NCBI GenBank assembly: GCA_963806395.1
Contig: CAWDYI010000002.1
Span: 59,419-123,418, forward strand
Direction of reading: 5' to 3'
Source: DASSUW01 sp963806395
GTDB lineage: Bacteria > Actinomycetota > Thermoleophilia > Solirubrobacterales > Solirubrobacteraceae
DNA: 64,000 nt
The position numbers and the translations under genes were made by a program. The notes under the pieces were generated by a model, which saw nothing but the letters and a program-made list of their open reading frames with translations, was not told where the DNA came from and did not search any database. Positions 51,516 through 59,766 of the stretch are shown one piece after another. Each line of letters starts with the position of its first letter. The first letter of the stretch is position 1.

Positions 51516-52696
51516 GCGTCGCGCGGCGTCCACCGCGGCTTCGCCAGCACCGCCTGTGCGACGCCGATCCGCCGCTCGGCGAACCCGGCCTCGCAGTAGC
51601 ACAGGTACATCCGCCACAGCCGCCGGAAGCGCTCGTCGTAGCCCAGCTCGGCCAGTCGCTCCGGGTCGCGCTCGAAGTTCGCGCGCCAGCGCCGCAGCGT
51701 CTCCGCGTAGTCGAGCCCGAAGTCCTCGAGGTGCACCATCCGCAGGTCCGTCCGGCGGGAGACGCAGCGTGAGATCACCTCGACCGAGGGCAGGCACCCG
51801 CCAGGGAAGATGTGCGTGCGGATGAAGCTCTTGGACGCGCGCTCGACGGCGTACGCGCGGTCGTCGATCGTGATCGCCTGCAGGAGCATCTCCCCGTCTG
51901 GGGCGAGCAGGTCCGCGCAGCGTTCGAAGAACGTTCCGAAGTCCTTCCAGCCGACGGCTTCGACCATCTCGATCGACACGAGCTTGTCGTACTGCCCGCG
52001 CAGGTCGCGGTAGTCCTCGGCGAGCACGGTGACGAGGCCGGTCACGCCGGCCTCGGCGACCCGCGCCTGCGCGTGCGCGTGCTGCTCGCGCGAGATCGTG
52101 GTCGTGGTGACCCGGCAGCCGCGCGTGGCGGCGGCGTAGACGGCGAAGCCGCCCCAGCCGGTCCCGATCTCCAGCACGTGGTCGTCGGGCCCGAGATCGA
52201 GCTTGGAGCAGACCAGCTCGAGCTTGGCGATCGACGCCTGCTCGAGCGTCATGCCGTCGCGGTCGAAGTAGGCGCTCGAGTACATCATCGTCGGGTCGAG
52301 CATCAGCGAGAACAGCTCGTTGCCGAGGTCGTAGTGGGCGGAGATGTCGCGCCGGCTGCGGCGCGGCGTGTTGCGCACGACCGCGCCGCGGACGCGCTGG
52401 TAGGGCGCGCGCAGTGGGGTGAGTTGTTGCCGTGCGCGGTCGAGCGCGCCCGCGTTGCGAGCGGCGACGCGGATCACGGCGACCAGGTCCGGCGAGTCCC
52501 ACAGCCCGTCGACGTACGACTCGGCGAGCCCGCGGCTGCCGCGCAGCAGCGCTCGCCAGGCGCGCGGCGAGGCGACGTGGACCATCGCGTGCGGCTGCCC
52601 GTGGCCGAGCTCGTGTCGCCTGTCGCCCTCGACGATCGTGAGGCTGCCGTGACGCATCCGCGCGAGGACGCGGAGCACGAGCGCGCGGGCGTTCAT
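51470..52696 (-). CDS. cfa: Cyclopropane-fatty-acyl-phospholipid synthase family methyltransferase
   Basis: 408 residues. The SAM-dependent domain has IAKLELVCSKLDLGPDDHVLEIGTGWGGFAVYAA, TTTISREQHAHAQARV, DKLVSIEMVEAVGWKDF, and the signatures YSSAYFDRDGMTLEQAS and FIRTHIFPGGCLPS. It methylates membrane unsaturated fatty acids to cyclopropane or related forms. ATG 52694-52696 overlaps the DUF1365 gene stop, part of the conserved trio with DUF1365 and FAD oxidoreductase genes. The extreme C-terminus overlaps a convergent gene. Confidence 0.93.
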   Translation of the reverse strand: MNARALVLRVLARMRHGSLTIVEGDRRHELGHGQPHAMVHVASPRAWRALLRGSRGLAESYVDGLWDSPDLVAVIRVAARNAGALDRARQQLTPLRAPYQRVRGAVVRNTPRRSRRDISAHYDLGNELFSLMLDPTMMYSSAYFDRDGMTLEQASIAKLELVCSKLDLGPDDHVLEIGTGWGGFAVYAAATRGCRVTTTTISREQHAHAQARVAEAGVTGLVTVLAEDYRDLRGQYDKLVSIEMVEAVGWKDFGTFFERCADLLAPDGEMLLQAITIDDRAYAVERASKSFIRTHIFPGGCLPSVEVISRCVSRRTDLRMVHLEDFGLDYAETLRRWRANFERDPERLAELGYDERFRRLWRMYLCYCEAGFAERRIGVAQAVLAKPRWTPRDAQRQRGSSRRAGSAP

Positions 52697-53376
52697 CGCG
52701 GCCGCACTCCCTTCGCGCGCAGCACGACCGCGTGGCCGTAGATCAGCGGCAGGATGCGGAGCGCGCTCAGCGACGCGCGGAATCGCCGGCGATGCAGCCT
52801 GAGCGTGGCGTCGAAGGCGCGCCGGCCGTCCTCGCGGCTCTCGATGTGGACCGACAGCGTGTTGGCCGGCCGGCTCAGCGCCACGCTGTAGCGCTGATCC
52901 ATGCCCATGAACGGCGACACGCGCATCGCCTTATCGTGCTCGCCGCGCAGCACTGGGCCGTCGCCGGCCAGGACGTAGGTCTGGCGCTGGCCCCACGGCG
53001 TGTTCGTCACCTCGGCGACGACTGCGCGCAGGTGCTCGTCGCGATCGAAGCAGTAGTAGAAGCTGACGGGGTTGAAGCACTTTCCGAGCGTGCGCAGGTT
53101 CGTCAGCAGCCGGATCGGCCCGTCGGGCGCGGCGCCCGTGCGCGCGGTCACCACGGCCCGGACCGCCTCGGCGAGCGGCGTCGCGGGATCGCCGAGGTAG
53201 TCGGAGCGGCGGAAGCGGACGAGGCCGGGGCGGCGGGAGAGCAGCCGGCCGCCGAGCAGCCGCGGCAGCTCGTCGAGGTCGACGTACGCCATCGTCACGC
53301 GATGGCGCAGCTCGTGGCGCCGGAGCGCGAACCGCCGGTGGCGGATCGTGCCGTCGTAGACCGCGCTGTGGGTCAC
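52693..53376 (-). CDS. DUF1365 family protein
   Basis: 227 residues from GTG 53374-53376, which overlaps the oxidoreductase stop (GTGA). Conserved parts are VYDGTIRHRRFALRRHELRHRV, MAYVDLDELPRLL, RFRRSDYLGDP, LLTNLRTLGKCFNPVSFYYCFD and VAEVTNTPWGQRQTYVL. DUF1365 proteins travel with CFA synthase and an FAD-dependent partner and are linked to membrane lipid modification, including furan fatty acids in some bacteria, but the reaction is not defined. Confidence 0.92.
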   Translation of the reverse strand: MTHSAVYDGTIRHRRFALRRHELRHRVTMAYVDLDELPRLLGGRLLSRRPGLVRFRRSDYLGDPATPLAEAVRAVVTARTGAAPDGPIRLLTNLRTLGKCFNPVSFYYCFDRDEHLRAVVAEVTNTPWGQRQTYVLAGDGPVLRGEHDKAMRVSPFMGMDQRYSVALSRPANTLSVHIESREDGRRAFDATLRLHRRRFRASLSALRILPLIYGHAVVLRAKGVRPR

Positions 53377-54609
53377 TCGCCCAGCCGCCCGGCGACGCGG
53401 ATCGCGCTCACGACGCCGTCCTCGTGGAAGCCCCAGCCCCAGTACGCGCCGCAGTAGTGCGTCCGGTTGCGCCCCGAGATCTCCGCGTGGCGGCCCTGCG
53501 CCGCCGCCCCCGCCGCCGTGTACACCGGGTGCGCGTAGTCGATCGTGCGGATCGTCTTCGCGGGATCGATCGCCTCGGTCCGGTTCAGCGTGACGCAGAA
53601 CTCGCGGTCGGCGGCCAGCGACTGCAGGCGATTCATGTGGTAGGTGACCGCCGGCGTGCCGGTCGGCTCGGCGAGCAGGTGGTAGTTCCAGCTCGCCCAC
53701 GCGCGGCGGCGGCGCGGCAGCAGGCGCTCGTCGGTGTGCAGGACCGCCTGGTTGCGCTGGTACGGGAACGCGCCGAGCAGCTCGTGCTCGCGGTCGGTGG
53801 GGTCGGCGAGCATCGCCAGCGCCTGGTCGGCGTGGGCGGCGAGCACGACCTCGTCGAAGCGTTCGGGCGCGCCGCCGCGCGGCGTGACGGTCACGTGGTC
53901 GTCGTGGCGATGGATCGGCCGTGACCGGCGTCGCGAGCCGCAGCCGGTCGCGCCACGGGCGGATCAGCGCCTCGACGTAGCGGCGCGAACCGCCGCGGAT
54001 CGTGCGCCAGCGCGGGCGGCCGCGGATGCCGAGCATGCCGTGGTTGTCGAAGAACTCGACCAGGAAGCGGGCGGGGAAGCTCCACATCTGCGCCGGGTCG
54101 GCCGACCACACCGCCGCCGCCTGCGGGACGATCAGGCGCTCGACGAACGCGCGCGAGTAGCCGCGATCGGCGAGCCAGCCGCGCAGCGACGGGTCCTCGC
54201 GCGACGCCAGCAGGTCGCGCGCCTCGCGGTTGAAGCGCACGAGGTCGGCGACCATCCGATGGAACCACGGCGTCACGAGGTGCGCGCGCTTGGCGAACAG
54301 GCCGTTCGGCGACGAGCCGTTGTACTCGAAGTCGCCCGCCTCGTCGCTGACCGAGAACGTCATGCTCGACGGCTGCCAGGCGACGCCGAGGTGCGCCAGC
54401 AGGCGCTCGAAGTTCGGGTAGTTGCGGTCGTTGAAGACGATGAAGCCGGTGTCGATCTCGTGCGTGGCCGCCTCGGTCTCGACCGTGACCGTGTTGGTGT
54501 GGCCGCCGGCGCGATCGCCGGCCTCGAACACCGTGACGTCGTGCGTGCGGTGCAGCAGGTGCGCGGTCACGAGGCCGGAGACTCCGGCCCCGACGATCGC
54601 CACCCTCAT
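53373..54609 (-). CDS. FAD-dependent oxidoreductase of the amine oxidase type (one frameshift)
   Basis: About 411 residues from ATG 54607-54609. N-terminal FAD site: MRVAIVGAGVSGLVTAHLL, VFEAGDRAGGHTNTV, DTGFIVFNDRNYPNFERLL. The centre has YNGSSPNGLFAKR and FFDNHGMLGIRGRPRWRTIRGG. The C-terminal part, in another frame after an extra base near 53,915, reads VTVTPRGGAPERFDEVVLAAHADQAL and GRNRTHYCGAYWGWGFHEDG. This is the COG2907-type partner of DUF1365 and CFA synthase. It probably oxidises a membrane fatty acid. First gene of the trio, 97 bases from the divergent hydrolase. Confidence 0.9.
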
Positions 54610-54706
54610 CGCGGGGTCGGTTCGTTGGCCATGTGGAGCTTGTTCGCTCGTGGCGCCTCGGCGGATCACATACTGATCCAGCTGGCGCGTTCGGGCGTAT
54701 TGGCTG

Positions 54707-55453
54707 GTGATGATCACCGGCGCGCGACGCGGCTCAGGGAGACCGCTGGTCCTCCTGCACGCGCTGGGGACCGATCACCGTATGTGGGATCCGGTGCTCG
54801 ACCGGCTGGCCGCCGAGCGCGACGTGCTCGCGCTCGACCTGCCCGGCTTCGGCGGCTCTCCCCCGCTCGACCACGGATCGCCGGCGGCGCTCGCTCATGC
54901 GATCACCGGGTTCCTCGCCGCGCGCGGCATCGAGCGCCCGCACGTCGCGGGCAACTCGCTCGGTGGCTGGGTCGCGCTCGAGATGGCCGCCGCCGGCCGC
55001 GCGGCATCGGTGACCGCGATCGCGCCGGCCGGGCTGTGGGCGGAGCCGCTGATGCCCAAGCGCAGCCCGGTGCGCGCGGTCGCCCGCGTGCTGCTCCCGG
55101 TGCTCGCGCCGCTGCTGCGCACGCGTGCGGGGCGGCGGGTGGCGTTCGCGGGCTCCGCCGCGTGGCCGGAGCGGATCCCGCCGGACGCGGCGCTGCACCT
55201 CGTGCGCGCCTATGCCACGTCGCCCGGCTTCCGCGACGCCAACGACACGATGCGGGCCGGGCGCTTCACGCAGCTCGACCGGCTGGCGATGCCGGTGACG
55301 CTCGCGTGGCCGGACCACGACCGGCTCGTCTCCCGGCCGCGGCGGCTGCCGGCCGGCGTGCGCAGCGTGGTCTTGAGCGGCTGCGGCCACCTGCCGACGT
55401 GGGATGACCCGGAGCAGGTCGCGCGCGTGCTGCTCGAAGGGAGCGCGGCATGA
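54707..55453 (+). CDS. Alpha/beta hydrolase
   Basis: 248 residues; start GTG 54707 or ATG 54710. The fold motifs are VLLHALGTDHRMWDPVLDRL (oxyanion region), GNSLGGWVALEMAA (nucleophile Ser), AWPDHDRLV (acid) and SGCGHLPTWDDPE (His), a complete triad. A lid region lies at about residues 110-190. Its stop overlaps the DUF1295 gene start (ATGA). It is divergent from the lipid trio, so an esterase or lipase role in the same membrane-lipid process is likely. Confidence 0.9.
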   Translation: MMITGARRGSGRPLVLLHALGTDHRMWDPVLDRLAAERDVLALDLPGFGGSPPLDHGSPAALAHAITGFLAARGIERPHVAGNSLGGWVALEMAAAGRAASVTAIAPAGLWAEPLMPKRSPVRAVARVLLPVLAPLLRTRAGRRVAFAGSAAWPERIPPDAALHLVRAYATSPGFRDANDTMRAGRFTQLDRLAMPVTLAWPDHDRLVSRPRRLPAGVRSVVLSGCGHLPTWDDPEQVARVLLEGSAA

Positions 55454-56211
55454 CGCTGTGGGTGAGCGCCGTCGCGCTGCTCGCGGCGATGGTCGCGAGC
55501 TGGGGTCTCAGCCTGCGGCTGCGCGACGTCTCGATCGTCGACGTCATCTGGGGCCCGGCGTTCGTGCTGGTGGCCTGGATCGCGTTCGCGCTCGGCGACG
55601 GGGACCGCGGCCGGCGCGCGCTGGTCGCCGCGCTGGTGACGATCTGGGGCCTGCGCCTGGGCGCGCACCTGCTCGCGCGCAAGCTGCGTGAGCGGCGCGA
55701 GGATCCGCGCTACGGCGAGTGGCGCCGGCGCCACGGCGACCGCTTCCCGCTGGTCAGCCTCGTGACGGTGTTCGGGCTCCAGGGTCTGCTCGTGTGGATC
55801 GTCTCGGTGCCGGTGCAGGTGTCGGCGGGGCTCGGCGATCCGCTGGGCTGGCTCGACTGGGCCGGGGCGGCGGTGTGGGCGGTGGGCCTGTTCTTCGAGG
55901 CGGTCGGCGACCGCCAGCTCGCGCACTTCAAGTCGAACCCGGCGAACCGCGGCACGGTGATGGACCGCGGGCTGTGGCGCTACACGCGCCACCCGAACTA
56001 CTTCGGCGACTTCCTCGTCTGGTGGGGGCTGTGGCTGATCGCCGCGGCCGGCGGCGCCTGGTGGACGGTGGTCGGCCCGCTCGTGATGTCGGTGCTGCTC
56101 ACCCGCGTATCCGGCAAGGACCACCTCGAGCGAACGCTCTCGGGGCGGCCGGGCTACGCGGACTACGTCCGCCGCACGAGCGGCTTCGTGCCGCTTCCGC
56201 CGCGCTCATAG
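55450..56211 (+). CDS. DUF1295 family membrane protein (steroid-reductase-like)
   Basis: 253 residues with six or seven membrane helices. DUF1295 signatures are SIVDVIWGPAFVLVAW, LGAHLLARKLRERREDPRYGEWRRRHG, FFEAVGDRQLAHFKSNPANRG, and the C-terminal MDRGLWRYTRHPNYFGDFLVWWG found in isoprenylcysteine methyltransferase and 5-alpha-reductase-like enzymes. Proteins of this family are repeatedly found beside CFA synthase/DUF1365 clusters. Expected role: reduction or methylation of a lipid, using NADPH or SAM. Confidence 0.92.
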   Translation: MTLWVSAVALLAAMVASWGLSLRLRDVSIVDVIWGPAFVLVAWIAFALGDGDRGRRALVAALVTIWGLRLGAHLLARKLRERREDPRYGEWRRRHGDRFPLVSLVTVFGLQGLLVWIVSVPVQVSAGLGDPLGWLDWAGAAVWAVGLFFEAVGDRQLAHFKSNPANRGTVMDRGLWRYTRHPNYFGDFLVWWGLWLIAAAGGAWWTVVGPLVMSVLLTRVSGKDHLERTLSGRPGYADYVRRTSGFVPLPPRS

Positions 56212-56229
56212 GCGACACTGCTCGCGCAC

Positions 56230-57201
56230 GTGCGCGTCACCACCACCGACTACCACACCGCCGGTGAGCCGTTCCGGATCGTCACCGAGGGCGTCCCCGA
56301 GATCGCCGGTGCGACGGTCCGCGAGCGGCGTGCGACGGCCGCCGCCTCGGACGAGGTCGAGGCCGTGCGCCGGCTGCTGTGTCACGAGCCGCGCGGGCAC
56401 GCGGACATGTACGGCTGCTTCCTCGTCGAGCCCGACGACGACGGCGCCGACCTCGGCGTGCTGTTCTGGCACAAGGACGGCTACTCGACGGCGTGCGGGC
56501 ACGGGACGATCGCGCTCGGCGTGTGGGCGGTCGAGTCGGGCCGCGTCGCGGCGCCGCGTGACGGCGAGGTCGACGTCACGGTCGACGTGCCGTCGGGGCG
56601 CGTCGTCGCGCGCGTCCGGCGGCGGGCCGGCGCGGTCGAGGCGGTCGCCTTCCGCAACGTGCCGTCGTTCGTGGTCGCGCGCGGCGCGCCGGCCGCGGGC
56701 GTCGAGGTCGACGTCGCCTACGGCGGCGCGATCTACGCGTCGGTGCCGGCGGAGCGGCTCGGGCTCAGCGTCGCGCCGGAGCAGCTGCCGCAGCTGATCG
56801 CCGCCGGCCGCGAGGTCAAGCGGGCGCTGGAGGGCACCGACGCGGCGCGCCATCCCGACGACGAGCGCCTCTCGGGCATCTACGGGACGATCCTGTACGA
56901 CGAGCTCGGCGCCCTGCACCAGCGCAACGTGACGATCTTCGCCGACGGCGAGGTCGACCGCTCGCCATGCGGCTCCGGCACCTCCGCCCGCTGCGCACTG
57001 CTCGCCGCCGACGGCCTGCTCGGCGACGGCGAGATGCTGCGCCACGACAGCATCGTCGGCTCCACGTTCTACGCGCGCGTGCTCGGCACCACGCCGGAGG
57101 GTGTGCTGACTGAGGTCGAGGGCATGGCCTACCGCACCGGCGAGCACACGTTCACGCTCGATCCGCGGGATCCGCTTGGGACCGGCTTCGTCCTGCGGTG
57201 A
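56230..57201 (+). CDS. Proline racemase / 4-hydroxyproline epimerase family protein
   Basis: 323 residues from GTG 56230-56232. Both catalytic cysteines are present: GYSTACGHGTIALG and DRSPCGSGTSARCALL, which points to racemase or epimerase activity rather than the dehydratase with Thr. The N-terminal TTTDYHTAGEPFRIV is typical, as is GMAYRTGEHTFTLDPRDPLG at the end. Substrate could be proline or hydroxyproline; no hydroxyproline pathway genes are adjacent. The gene ends 20 bases before the repeat array. Confidence 0.92.
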   Translation: MRVTTTDYHTAGEPFRIVTEGVPEIAGATVRERRATAAASDEVEAVRRLLCHEPRGHADMYGCFLVEPDDDGADLGVLFWHKDGYSTACGHGTIALGVWAVESGRVAAPRDGEVDVTVDVPSGRVVARVRRRAGAVEAVAFRNVPSFVVARGAPAAGVEVDVAYGGAIYASVPAERLGLSVAPEQLPQLIAAGREVKRALEGTDAARHPDDERLSGIYGTILYDELGALHQRNVTIFADGEVDRSPCGSGTSARCALLAADGLLGDGEMLRHDSIVGSTFYARVLGTTPEGVLTEVEGMAYRTGEHTFTLDPRDPLGTGFVLR

Positions 57202-57220
57202 GGGTCGGCGGCGCGGTCGG

Positions 57221-57529
57221 CGAACGTCAACTGCGCTGGGTGGGGGGCATAACTTGCCACTCGAGCGGGTCCCTTCGCGAGTGGCAGGTTGTGCTCCGTG
57301 GGCGTGCACTTCTTGCCACCCGATCGCTCGGTGGCGCCGAGTGGCAAGAAATGCACGCGCTCTCCGGTGCGAAATGGGACATTCGACGCGCCTCCGGGCG
57401 CCGCGTGTCCGAAAGTGCACGCCCGCGATGCGGATCGGCACACGCGCGCGACGCGCCGCGCCGATTGTCCCGACCTGCACCGCCCACACGGGGACCCCAC
57501 CGCCCCACCCAGCCGCAGTTGACGTTTCG
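57221..57529. repeat. Repeat array, module 1: box, two large hairpins, inverted box
   Basis: The 25-base box at 57221-57245 equals those at 7027 and 21985. Hairpin 1 pairs CATAACTTGCCACTCG (57248-57263) with CGAGTGGCAGGTTGTG (57278-57293); its only two non-Watson-Crick pairs are G-U in a plus-strand RNA. Hairpin 2 pairs the 18-base arms 57302-57319 and 57341-57358 with one mismatch. Further GC-rich pairings occur at 57,370-57,470. The module ends with an inverted, slightly altered box at 57503-57529. No protein gene is supported; reading frames across it are by-products of base composition. Confidence 0.85.
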
Positions 57530-57532
57530 CGG

Positions 57533-57574
57533 TTAGGGCGCCCTACAAGGGGTCTGACCCCTGTTAGGCCGCCC
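57533..57574. repeat. Palindromic repeat with GGGGTCTGACCCC core, copy 1
   Basis: TTAGGGCGCCCTACA, AGGGGTCTGACCCCT and GTTAGGCCGCCC follow each other. The whole is nearly self-complementary about its centre. It is followed by module 2. The copy at 57755-57796 is the same over 41 of 42 bases. Confidence 0.85.
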
Positions 57575-57592
57575 TGTGCTGCGGTGCGGGTG

Positions 57593-57751
57593 CATAACTC
57601 GCCACGCGATGGGTCGCCAGATCGCCCGTGGTGAGTTGTGATCCGTGGCGGTGCACTTCTCACCACGCGATATCGGAGAGGCGTCGGTTGGTGAGAAGTG
57701 CACCACGCGCGCGGGGACCCCGCCGCCCTACCCAGCCGCAGTTGACGTTCG
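57593..57751. repeat. Repeat array, module 2: two hairpins homologous to module 1, then inverted box
   Basis: Hairpin 3 pairs CATAACTCGCCACG (57593-57606) with CGTGGTGAGTTGTG (57627-57640), again with two G-U pairs only. Hairpin 4 pairs GGTGCACTTCTCACCA (57650-57665) with TGGTGAGAAGTGCACC (57689-57704) perfectly. The spacer GTTGTGATCCGTGGC matches GTTGTGCTCCGTGG of module 1. Compared with hairpin 2, two base pairs in hairpin 4 are changed on both arms. The left box is missing; the right inverted box is at 57727-57751. Confidence 0.85.
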
Positions 57752-57754
57752 CGG

Positions 57755-57796
57755 TTAGGGCGCCCTACAAGGGGTCTGACCCCTGTTAGGGCGCCC
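57755..57796. repeat. Palindromic repeat with GGGGTCTGACCCC core, copy 2
   Basis: Same unit as at 57533-57574, here perfectly closed by GGGCGCCC on both sides. It ends seven bases before the stop of the convergent aldolase gene and could serve as its terminator. Confidence 0.85.
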
Positions 57797-57802
57797 GACG
57801 CC

Positions 57803-58558
57803 TCAGCGCGACGCGTTCAGGCTCGCCGCGGCAGCGGCCGATCCGGCGGCGAGGATCGCGCTCTCGAACGTGCAGGAGAGCATCGTGAAGCCGAGCTCGC
57901 GGAACGCAGGCGCCTGGTCGGCGCGCGCCATGTGCAGCGCCGCCGCCTTGCCGTGCCGCGCGGCCGCGGCGGCGACCCGCTCGGCCGCCTCGCGCAGTTG
58001 CGGCCCGTCGAGGTCCAGCTCGCAGCCGAGGTCGGCCGACAGGTCGGCGGGGCCCATCAGGAGCGCGTCGACGTCGTCGAGCGCTGCGATCGCGTCGGCC
58101 GCCTCGAGCGCGCTCGCGCGCTCGATCTGCACGATGCAGGCGACGCGCTCGTCCGCCCTGGCGCGGAAGTCGGGCCCCGCGGAGCCGTAGCGGTTGCCGC
58201 GCGAGAGCGGCGAGATCCCGCGCGTGCCGGCGTACCGGACGGCGCGTGCGACGCGCTCGGCCTCCTCCGGCGACGCGACCTGCGGGACGATCACGCCGTC
58301 GGCGCCGGCGTCGAGCATCCGGCCGGCCTGGATCGGGCCGTCGGGCACCCGCACGATGACTGCCGTGTGGCTGCCGGCGGCCTGGATCTGCGCGCGGCCA
58401 GCGCCCTCGTCGCCGGCGCCGTGCTCGAGGTCCACCACGACGACGTCGAAGCCGCTCATCGCGGTCACCTCGGCGCTGACCGGGGAGCCGAGATCGAGGA
58501 AGGCGACCGCCAGTGGGTCGCGCCGCCGCAGCCGCTCGCGTAAGCCGGTGAAGGTCAT
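57803..58558 (-). CDS. HpcH/HpaI family aldolase
   Basis: 251 residues. Metal-dependent class II aldolase of the 2-keto-3-deoxy-sugar-acid type, which splits or joins pyruvate and an aldehyde. Motifs: FLDLGSPVSAEVTAMSGFDVVVVDLEHGAG (catalytic His region), GADGVIVPQVASPEEAERVARAVRY, GISPLSRGNRYG, CIVQIERASALEAADAI (metal Glu) and LLMGPADLSADLG (metal Asp). ATG 58556-58558. It is divergent from an aminotransferase and lies beside a sugar-oxidation operon, which would supply a keto-deoxy acid. Confidence 0.92.
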   Translation of the reverse strand: MTFTGLRERLRRRDPLAVAFLDLGSPVSAEVTAMSGFDVVVVDLEHGAGDEGAGRAQIQAAGSHTAVIVRVPDGPIQAGRMLDAGADGVIVPQVASPEEAERVARAVRYAGTRGISPLSRGNRYGSAGPDFRARADERVACIVQIERASALEAADAIAALDDVDALLMGPADLSADLGCELDLDGPQLREAAERVAAAAARHGKAAALHMARADQAPAFRELGFTMLSCTFESAILAAGSAAAAASLNASR

Positions 58559-58578
58559 GGGCGCGTAGTCTGCCGACC

Positions 58579-59724
58579 GTGATCGCCTCGCGGCTGGCCG
58601 ACTTCGGCACCACGATCTTCACCGAGATGTCCGCGCTCGCCGAGCGCACCGGCGCGATCAACCTCGGCCAGGGCTTCCCGGACGAGGACGGGCCGCCGGA
58701 GATCCTGGACGCGGCCGAGGCGGCGATCCGGGCCGGCCACAACCAGTACGCGCCGCTCGCCGGCGTACCCGCGCTGGTGGCGGCGATCGCCGAGCATCAG
58801 GAGCGCTTCTACGGGCTCGAGGTCGACCCGGCGGCCGGCGTGCAGGTGACGTTCGGGGCGACCGAGGCGATCTCGTCGGCGCTGCTCGGGCTGCTGGAGA
58901 CGGGCGACGAGGTGGTCGTGTTCGAGCCGCTCTACGACTCGTACGCGGCCGGCATCGCGATGGCCGGCGCGCGCCGCCGGGTCGTCACGCTGCGGCCGCC
59001 GCACTGGTCGTTCGAGCCGGACGAGCTGGCTGCGGCGGTGAGCCCGCGCACGAGGCTGCTGCTCCTGAACTCGCCGCACAACCCGACCGGCAAGGTGTTC
59101 TCGCGCGCCGAGCTCGAGCTGGTGGCCGATGTCTGCCGCGAGCACGACCTGGTGGCGGTGACCGACGAGGTGTACGAGCACCTCGTGTTCGACGGTGCCC
59201 ACGTGCCGCTCTCGACGCTCGACGGCATGGCCGAGCGCACGATCACGATCTCCTCGCTGGGCAAGACGTTCTCGGTCACGGGCTGGAAGATCGGGTGGGC
59301 GACCGGACCGCCGGCGCTCGTGGGTGCCGTGCGCGCCGCGAAGCAGTACCTGTCGTTCGCGGGCGGCACCCCGCTCCAGCATGCCGGCGCGGCCGCGCTC
59401 GCCCTCGGCGACGAGTTCTACGCCGCGCTCGCGACCGGCCTGAAGGCCCGGCGTGACCAGCTGTGCGCCGGCCTCGAGGCGGCCGGGCTGGAGCCGCTGC
59501 GGCCGGCCGGCACGTACTTCGTGAACGCGCGCGTGGAGGGCGACGGCGCCGCGTTCTGCCGCGAGCTGCCGGCTCGCGCCGGCGTCGTCGCGATCCCGAC
59601 CGCGGTGTTCTACGACCACCCCGACGTGGGCCGCTCGCTCGTCCGGTTCGCGTTCTGCAAGCGCGAGTCGGTGATCGCCGAAGCCGCCGCGCGGCTGGCC
59701 GGCGCCCGCGCCAGCGTCTCCTAA
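58579..59724 (+). CDS. Class I/II pyridoxal phosphate aminotransferase
   Basis: 381 residues from GTG 58579-58581. Key parts are INLGQGFPDEDGPPEIL, NQYAPLAGVPALVAAIA, NSPHNPTGKVFS, VTDEVYEHLVFDG, and SSLGKTFSVTGWKIGW with the PLP lysine. This is the branch containing kynurenine, methionine and N-succinyl-diaminopimelate aminotransferases. The exact amino donor cannot be read. It is 20 bases from the divergent aldolase gene and 42 before the oxidoreductase operon. Confidence 0.92.
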   Translation: MIASRLADFGTTIFTEMSALAERTGAINLGQGFPDEDGPPEILDAAEAAIRAGHNQYAPLAGVPALVAAIAEHQERFYGLEVDPAAGVQVTFGATEAISSALLGLLETGDEVVVFEPLYDSYAAGIAMAGARRRVVTLRPPHWSFEPDELAAAVSPRTRLLLLNSPHNPTGKVFSRAELELVADVCREHDLVAVTDEVYEHLVFDGAHVPLSTLDGMAERTITISSLGKTFSVTGWKIGWATGPPALVGAVRAAKQYLSFAGGTPLQHAGAAALALGDEFYAALATGLKARRDQLCAGLEAAGLEPLRPAGTYFVNARVEGDGAAFCRELPARAGVVAIPTAVFYDHPDVGRSLVRFAFCKRESVIAEAAARLAGARASVS

Positions 59725-59766
59725 AACGCTTGTCGCACCGCCCTCGGCACGCTATCGTCGCACGAT

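Noticed and set aside
52693..54717. Fusion of the FAD oxidoreductase and DUF1365 proteins in one frame
   Set aside because: The open frame runs through because of one extra base near 53,915. The C-terminal half of the oxidoreductase is in another frame and ends at 53,373, where DUF1365 starts with its own GTG.
57129..57634. Protein-coding frames across the repeat array on both strands
   Set aside because: Several open frames exist, but they overlap on both strands, cover the hairpins and resemble no protein; they follow from the GC-rich composition.
57221..57796. CRISPR array
   Set aside because: The repeats are mainly inverted pairs forming hairpins of differing sequence, without evenly spaced direct repeats or unique spacers, and no cas gene is present.
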